Shown here: positions 58,204 through 64,000 of the stretch, piece by piece
Numbering within the stretch: position 1 is the stretch's first letter
Layout: each line of letters starts with the position of its first letter
Source of the DNA: Euborellia annulipes
Lineage: Eukaryota; Arthropoda; Insecta; Dermaptera; Anisolabididae
Reading direction: 5' to 3'
Length of the DNA: 64,000 nt
Assembly (NCBI GenBank): GCA_023213315.1
Contig: JAKCPI010002812.1
Location: forward strand, 124,001-188,000
Made by a program: the position numbers and the translations under genes
The notes under the pieces: model-generated
What the model was told of the DNA's origin: nothing
Database searches by the model: none
Seen by the model: only the letters and a program-made list of their open reading frames with translations

Positions 58204-60190
58204 AATGTCAAACTAAAAGTATTTATTGAATTTTTCTTCTGAATATTAAAACAATTGCAAATTCTTCTGAAATCTATAAATTGTTTTTAAAACAAAAAAC
58301 AAAAAAAAACGTGATTTGACTAACAAAGCTGAAATAGGTATAAATATTTCACAATGAGGAGGAAATTTAATACCGTATTTAATAAAACAAAATAAATAAC
58401 TGAACCTATTTAATCTTATACCATATCTTATCCATCTCATCCACACAAAACCTAAAATAATATTTATAAATGAAATTTTATAAATATGTAAAAAAAATTT
58501 ACTATTTACTCCTCCTTTAGACCATACATAAGATTTAGGAGAATCATATCTTTTTTTTTTTTAATTTAAAATTTGATTCAGTCGGCTACTGAGGCCATTT
58601 CAACTTACGAATAATCAATGTAGAATGTTGAAAATTAGTAAGCTTACTGATAGCTTCAGGCGGACGTTCAACGCTTTTGTTTTTTAGAGGCCACCTATCC
58701 CCAGATGTTTTATATCATGTATAAACAGATGCTGAAAAAAAATCGTTTACCCCTATATATTATGGATCAAAAGAACAGCAAATGATAGACTGGTTGCCTA
58801 ATTAAAGGCGTACTTTGTTTTTATTTCACCCGTTGGCCAAAACAATTGGCATGATTCGACATCGTTTTACTCGATCGATGTGCGTTGGCATCGAGCAAAA
58901 CGTTTTGCTCTTGGACAAAACATTTTGTTCGAAAACGTTTTTGCTCAATTGGTGTGCGTTCAGCCTAATGAATCATCTTGTGTGCGAGATTCGAACCCAG
59001 GATTTTCTAGCATAAAGAACGTCTTTACTAGATCTGTGGTCGAATGGTAGGGAATCATACCAATCCTGAAGATTTCATATTTTATCAACTATGAGATTTT
59101 TTCCTGTTTCTTTACAATTTCAACATTGATCTTTTCGCTTTAAACCCGAATAAAATCCAATTAGAGTCAAGCCCAGTTTGATGACTGCTGGTGTTTATAT
59201 TAATATTATAAACATCAATCTTTAAATTCATACTCTGTATCAACGTCTAACAAAAATAATTTCACTTAATTACAATAATAACCTACTTTTCTTTTATTTA
59301 ATAATCTTTTTTTTTATGGCAAGTAGAAACAACTCGCGTGACTTTATTATAATAATATTTCATTTTCTGCAGAAAATTAGATAAATTTATAATATTTATA
59401 AATATTTTTAATAAATGGTTTCAACAATAGTCTAAATCACTGGACCAAAAATTTCGAGAAAATATTCCTTTTATTATATGAAATCCATTATTAAGGAATT
59501 CAATTAAAAAATCCTTTAAGAATTTTTCATATTATTGTTAATATTTATCAGTTTTTCTAGATGTTTTTAAATTATTAAATAAAAAAAAAAAATTCAAATA
59601 AAATTTGTATGGATAATGTGGCAGCTACTATTCTTATTTACAATATGTTCATGAAGAAAATTTTGCTTTCATCCAGAAAAGCTTGCAAATAAAAAATTTT
59701 TTTTTTCATACTATAGTATTTCTTAATGGTCACAGGAAGCATAAAGACTGTAATTAAATAAAATAAATAATTTTTTATCAATTTTTATACTTATTCATAA
59801 AAATTGCTAGTTTAGAAGGAAATTATTTTAAAAGAGTATATAGTTTGTAGGTCATGATCAAGGACATTATTTTCTTTTTAAACAAGAGGAAGGAGACTAT
59901 GATAGAGAAAAAAATGAAAAACTAAAGGAAGAATCGCTTTCTTTTTATTCAATATCCGTTTACTTTCATTCTTCTATTTAAATAAAAAAAATTAATTAAT
60001 CCTCTCTATATGACATTTAGGAAAATAAAGAAGAATCTAACAAGGAAATGATCTTCATTCATAGTCATTGTAATCTTGCACTATCATGCATAAAAGAAAA
60101 ATCGAAGGGATTAATTAATAAAAAATATTATTTTTTCCAAAAACGACGAACTGAATCTTTAACTACTATATACTAAATACTTACAACTGT
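58204..60190. other. Intergenic, fragments only
   Basis: A truncated MITE of the GAACGCACACCAATTGAGC family lies at about 58840-58975. It is followed by a B-box-like ggttcgaatc on the - strand (about 58986-58995) without a foldable tRNA. The rest is AT-rich and unassigned. Confidence 0.45.
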
Positions 60191-60381
60191 GATAATGGAG
60201 TCATGAAAAAAACAAGACGAATGCAGCCAAATATTCTTTTATTTTAAATCTCGCCCTCACGGCTGACGTGAATGATGAAGATGGCCTAGACCTCGGGCCT
60301 AAACGTCAGCCGTGAGAGCGATATTTAAAATAAAAGAATATTTGGCTGCATTCGTCTTGTTTTTTTCATGACTCCATTATC
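60191..60381. mobile_element. Small palindromic hammerhead element
   Basis: Arms of about 80 bp (gataatggagtcatgaaaaa through cacggctgacgt and the inverse) surround a core at about 60272-60310 reading ATGAAGA, T, GGCC, loop, GGCC, TAAACGTC on +. Stem pairing GGCTGAC/GTCAGCC is perfect. The G of GAAA is changed to T, so it is probably inactive. Confidence 0.6.
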
Positions 60382-60470
60382 ATTAAGCCTATAGCCACAG
60401 ATCTTTTTCGGACTTACAAATGTGATTAATTCATTCCTTAATTTTTACTTTATCTTACCTATATATATGT

Positions 60471-60625
60471 TACCAAAAGGCTTGAATAAGAATGCCTGGA
60501 CCTCTAATATATATATTATAAAAAAAAAATACTCGTTAAGTCTTAAATGGCTTGAATTGCCGAGAAGACTGTGTGTATGTGTGTGTAAGAATGACTGTGA
60601 ATGGGAAAAAAGTATGAATATTTTT
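60471..60625 (+). mobile_element. SINE-A, 5'-truncated copy
   Basis: Body from ggcttgaataagaatgcctg to the gtgtgtatgtgtgtg tail. Confidence 0.65.
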
Positions 60626-61987
60626 ATATTTCTAAAATATAGCTTATACCTGGCGATGGTTCGCCGCAGGCGAACCGGAGCCTAAGACATTTTTTGTGGA
60701 TTTTTTGATTTCTCATTGTTTTCTATATTGTATATGTTAAGAAAGTATTGGATTCATGTCAATAATCCGATGTCTAGATTTTGATAGATATACACGTTTT
60801 CCCTCCAAAAACATCCAATATAATATATAAATAAATATATATGCTTTTAAATAAAATCATATTTATTTATTTATTTATTTTAATTAATAGTCGATTGTTC
60901 TAAATCAGGACGAGTAACGAAAGACTAATTAAATAAGAGCGTAATCACTAGGGCTCGGATTTCGCCCTATTTGCCTTTTTTTAATTTATGGCTTAATATT
61001 TAGGCCAATATGATATGTATACGTTTCATGAAATTCTGAATAAAATAAGAGGCATTTGTTAGTGCCTATAATGCCTATTTTGGCCGATTCTGGGTTTTAG
61101 TGCCTATTTCATCTATAAATGCCTTTTTTAGTACCTATTTTAAGTTCAAATAGCCATTTTCATTTTTTTATGAGCTATACATAGCCTAAATTTAAAATTT
61201 TTTTGAATTATCAAGAAAATATTTCAAAGGGGAGGGGGGAAAAGGGTAATTACTCTCTCCCCCGAAATTTGAAAAAAAAAAAAAAAAAATTTATGTAAAA
61301 TTAGTACTTAAAAATTTGATTTGTATTTATATTTTGGCAAACAAGTACAGAATGCGCCTTTAAATTACCGAAATTAAGAAAAGATTGTGTGCTGTGCGAC
61401 CAGTCACACCAGATTACCAAAAATAAGACATCAATTTTTTAAATTTTTTTATATTATTTCTTAAATAATGCCTTTTAAGTGCCTTTTTAAGCGCCTTTTT
61501 TCACAATAAATGCCTTTTTTAAGTGCCTATTTTAATGATTTTTAGTGCTTAGTTGCCTGCCTATTTTAAAGATTTTAAGTGCCTATAAATCCGAGCCCTA
61601 GTAATCACTATTCTATTGGAGTTTCAGGACCGAATATATAATTGGAAATTGAAGTTTTTTATACTTTCCTTATTAGGCTAACTTCTGTCATTTTAAAACC
61701 ACTTTGAAGAAAAAAGAACTGACCTAAGAGAAAATGTTGAAAAGATTTCAATTAGTCACCTTCGAGACATATACTTGAATTTATGATTTTGAAACTAAAT
61801 CATTTTTTAAAACAGGTCTTCGATTAAAAAAAAAAGAAATAAAAAAAAAAAAAGAAATCAACGCCAAATAAGAAGAATCACATGTCTCTTTCAATTAGAT
61901 TTTATTTACGGAAGCCTTATCACAAGATACTTCTTTTCTGAGGAAATAAATGAAAAATTTTGTTTATTATTTATTAACACATATCTA
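60626..61987. other. Intergenic with repeats of GTGCCTATTTT type
   Basis: It contains Element L fragments (about 60715-60800 and 61370-61416) and a G-run/C-run pair (61230-61263). The motif taagtgcctatttt and its variants recur many times between about 61030 and 61590, in a palindrome-like arrangement (ctagggctcggattt at 60950, aaatccgagccctag at 61588). No gene. Confidence 0.5.
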
Positions 61988-62055
61988 ACCCCCTCCGAAC
62001 CCTCGACCCTTGGTATAGAAGACAACGCTACCAACTACACCACGGCCCGAGGGCA
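61988..62055 (-). mobile_element. SINE-A head fragment
   Basis: Only the tRNA-like head is present (ctccgaaccctcgaccctt; ctaccaactacaccac; gcccgagggc). Confidence 0.65.
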
Positions 62056-62200
62056 ATGTTGATGATATAAAAGCCCAGAGGAGTAGGTTCGGAACCCAGC
62101 TTCAACAATTATAAATAATTAAATAAAAATAAATAAATAAAGAAAGGACAGGGGAATAAAAGCCAGCAGTTGATGGACCCTCTCACATCATCTTTAATTA

Positions 62201-62242
62201 GCAGATATTTCGACTGGCATCACGCCTAGTCACCATCAGTGC
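62201..62242 (-). ncRNA. Hammerhead-like motif (left arm)
   Basis: On the - strand: GCA, CTGATGG, T, GACT, a loop that is itself a GGC/GCC hairpin, AGTC, GAAATATC, TGC. One core base (A9 to G) differs from the right-arm copy. Confidence 0.65.
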
Positions 62243-62326
62243 AAAAAACTACAAAGAGATGAGCAAAAATTAATACAATATCCATATAATATTTTCAATT
62301 ATTCCATTATATATATCCATATTTTT

Positions 62327-62368
62327 GCACTGATGATGACTAGGCGTGATGCCAGTCGAAATATCTGC
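62327..62368 (+). ncRNA. Hammerhead-like motif with canonical CTGATGA
   Basis: GCA, CTGATGA, T, GACT, inner hairpin, AGTC, GAAA, TA, TC, TGC. The core matches the textbook CUGAUGA and GAAA. The single stem III pair is U-A instead of C-G and makes ATAT palindromic. Confidence 0.7.
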
Positions 62369-63062
62369 TAATTAAAGATTATGTGAGAGGGTCCATCAAT
62401 TGCTGGCTTTTTATTCTCCGGTCCTTTCCTTATACATCTGATCCAGCGTAAATCTTCCAATTGTAAATAAATAAAAATACTAATATAATTTTCTAATATA
62501 AGCTTCAATTCAAGATGTTTCTTTCTCGGCACTCTTGGTTGAATTTAGGTGGTAGGTTTTCAAATAACACTAGTCGACAAAAATGAACTTTTTTTTCTTT
62601 CACAAGAATGAAGATATGAAATTCTAGAAGTATTTTTCACCCTGAATTCAGATATGTAGTTAGAATTTTTCCATCAGGCACAGTTTTAGAGATATAGAGC
62701 AAAATAGATTTTAGTCGAAAATGGGCTCTAAAACGGCTTTTATTTAGAATGTTCAAATTATTTTTAACGCCGCACCCCGTCAAATTATGCAGATAGTTAG
62801 AATACATATAAATTTTAAGTTTCATTCCAATCGGAGGTCATTTAGACGTGCCGCAAACGGCTTAAAGTTTCAAAAAATCGAAATTTCCAAGATTTTTTTG
62901 CTTTGGTCACCCCTAATACAATTTTAGATACCCCTGAATGCAAAACACATATATGTACGATATTCTATAGTTCTTTGGCTTTCTAAAAATCATTCATTCA
63001 TAAAAATCTGCTAATTATTAACGAAATTATTAACAAAAACGTCAGCAAAGAAAAAACACAAG

Positions 63063-63268
63063 TACACTCACTGGTCGAAAAAAATGGACTTCAATTGAAT
63101 TAAAAAGCGAACCCTATCCACGAGAAGCTAATGTATCCTCTCTGAGCATCGAGTCACGGGCACTAACTTTATTATATATTATTAAAAAAAAATATTTTTT
63201 GAATCTCATATCTTTCTTTATACTTCTAAAAGAACAAGAGGTCCATTTTTTTCGTCCAGTGAGTGTAC
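63063..63268. mobile_element. Tc1-like small MITE at the foldback centre
   Basis: The ends TACACTCACTGGTCG and CGTCCAGTGAGTGTA are inverted and flanked by TA. The interior contains a reverse SINE-B head (aaaaagcgaaccctatccac; tctctgagcatcgag). Confidence 0.55.
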
Positions 63269-63754
63269 TTGTGTTTTTTCTTTGCTGACGTTTTTGTTAA
63301 TAATTTCGTTAATAATTAGCAGATTTTTATGAATGAATGATTTTTAGAAAGCCAAAGAACTATAGAATATCGTACATATATGTGTTTTGCATTCAGGGGT
63401 ATCTAAAATTGTATTAGGGGTGACCAAAGCAAAAAAAAATCTTGGAAATTTCGATTTTTTGAAACTTTAAGCCGTTTGCGGCACGTCTAAATGACCTCCG
63501 ATTGGAATGAAACTTAAAATTTATATGTATTCTAACTATCTGCATAATTTGACGGGGTGCGGCGTTAAAAATAATTTGAACATTCTAAATAAAAGCCGTT
63601 TTAGAGCCCATTTTCGACTAAAATCTATTTTGCTCTATATCTCTAAAACTGTGCCTGATGGAAAAATTCTAACTACATATCTGAATTCAGGGTGAAAAAA
63701 TGCACTAGGTTCACTAATCAGATATCTTGTGAAAAAAACCTTGTCGACTAGTGT

Positions 63755-63972
63755 AATTAATAAAATTTTTAAATTTTATTAGCAGAGGTTTTTATTAGGT
63801 TGGTTTACAATACGGGCCGATCACAAATGTTTCGGCTTTCGCCATCTTCAGAACCTTAAAATAAATACATTTTTTGTACAAAGATTTAACATATCAAATA
63901 GAAATTTTTTTAAAACTTTTTTACCTCTTGCATCCTGTCAAAACAATAATAAAATTTAAAAATTTTATTAAT
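63755..63972. mobile_element. Hammerhead-bearing insertion in the right arm
   Basis: It is bounded by inverted attaataaaatttttaaatt and aaatttaaaaattttattaat. The opposite arm reads straight through (gactagtgttatttgaaaac), giving an empty-site comparison. It contains the motif at 63822-63855. Confidence 0.7.
63822..63855 (-). ncRNA. Hammerhead-like motif, stem I unclear
   Basis: On the - strand: CTGAAGA, T, GGC, GAAA tetraloop, GCC, GAAACATT. Core and stem II are perfect, but the UC is UU and I cannot pair stem I. Confidence 0.45.
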
Positions 63973-64000
63973 AATTTGAAAACCTACCACCTAAATTCAA

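Larger units (their letters stand above)
62141..62429. mobile_element. Palindromic hammerhead element, two motifs
   Basis: The arms (gaaaggacaggggaataaaa, gatggaccctctcacat, taattagcagatatttcgac) are inverted almost perfectly around an AT-rich centre. Each arm holds one motif. Confidence 0.8.
62538..64000. repeat. Large foldback reaching the window edge
   Basis: Arms from 62538 and to 64000 are inverted. The segments 62637-62825 and 63507-63695 are identical. The centre is taken by a small MITE-like hairpin (63063-63268) holding a SINE-B head fragment. The right arm has an extra insertion at 63755-63972. The element may continue beyond 64000. Confidence 0.85.

Noticed and set aside
62637..63695. 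Two identical 62-codon frames in opposite arms
   Set aside because: They are identical because the arms are an inverted repeat; the peptide has no recognisable domain and only marks arm identity.

Overview
The window looks like nuclear DNA from an AT-rich, repeat-dense animal genome, most likely an arthropod. That placement rests on spliced genes with GT-AG introns, an animal-type USE1 SNARE, a poly-C2H2 zinc-finger gene and a Q/P/T-rich secreted protein. Nothing fixes the species. There is no sign of a prokaryote, plasmid or CRISPR locus.

Layout. (1) 1-4.9 kb: inverted repeats, cut-and-paste MITEs and a 1.3 kb foldback with tRNA-like segments. (2) 5.0-11.0 kb (+): a complete 7-exon USE1 gene whose three long introns carry foldbacks, MITEs and a broken mariner-like transposase. 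(3) 12.6-15.75 kb: a homogeneous 160-bp satellite array. (4) 16.2-21.1 kb (-): a four-exon, 13-finger C2H2 protein, converging on USE1 across the satellite. (5) 23.1-25.0 kb (+): a 228-bp tandem duplication, then a possible small-ORF transcript. (6) 28.8-34.8 kb (-): a three-exon gene for a secreted, low-complexity protein of about 1603 residues. (7) 34.8-64 kb: about 29 kb with no host gene that I can recognise, filled with SINEs, MITEs, foldbacks, a LINE 3' fragment and hammerhead-like elements.

Repeat families, named here for convenience. Element L is a 0.5-0.7 kb repeat with a hairpin at each end, with at least 16 copies or fragments. SINE-A and SINE-B are tRNA-derived SINEs. Four hAT-like MITEs have perfect 8-bp target duplications. 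There are also a Tc1-like MITE, a Harbinger-like MITE with GC-rich termini, and several long palindromes. Nested insertions give a local order: SINE-A, SINE-B and hAT-like MITEs all interrupt Element L, a LINE fragment interrupts SINE-A, and a hAT-like MITE interrupts the Harbinger-like one.

The most interesting system is a set of about 20 short motifs that read CTGANGAT, hairpin, GAAA, then CGTC or TATC, closed by a second stem. Stem sequences differ between copies while pairing is kept. This matches the small hammerhead ribozyme variants known from Penelope-like retroelements. Many copies sit in inverted pairs inside palindromes, with a shared flanking module. I found no reverse transcriptase or GIY-YIG endonuclease ORF for them here, so they look like non-autonomous or decayed elements.

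The three host genes show no sign of working together.
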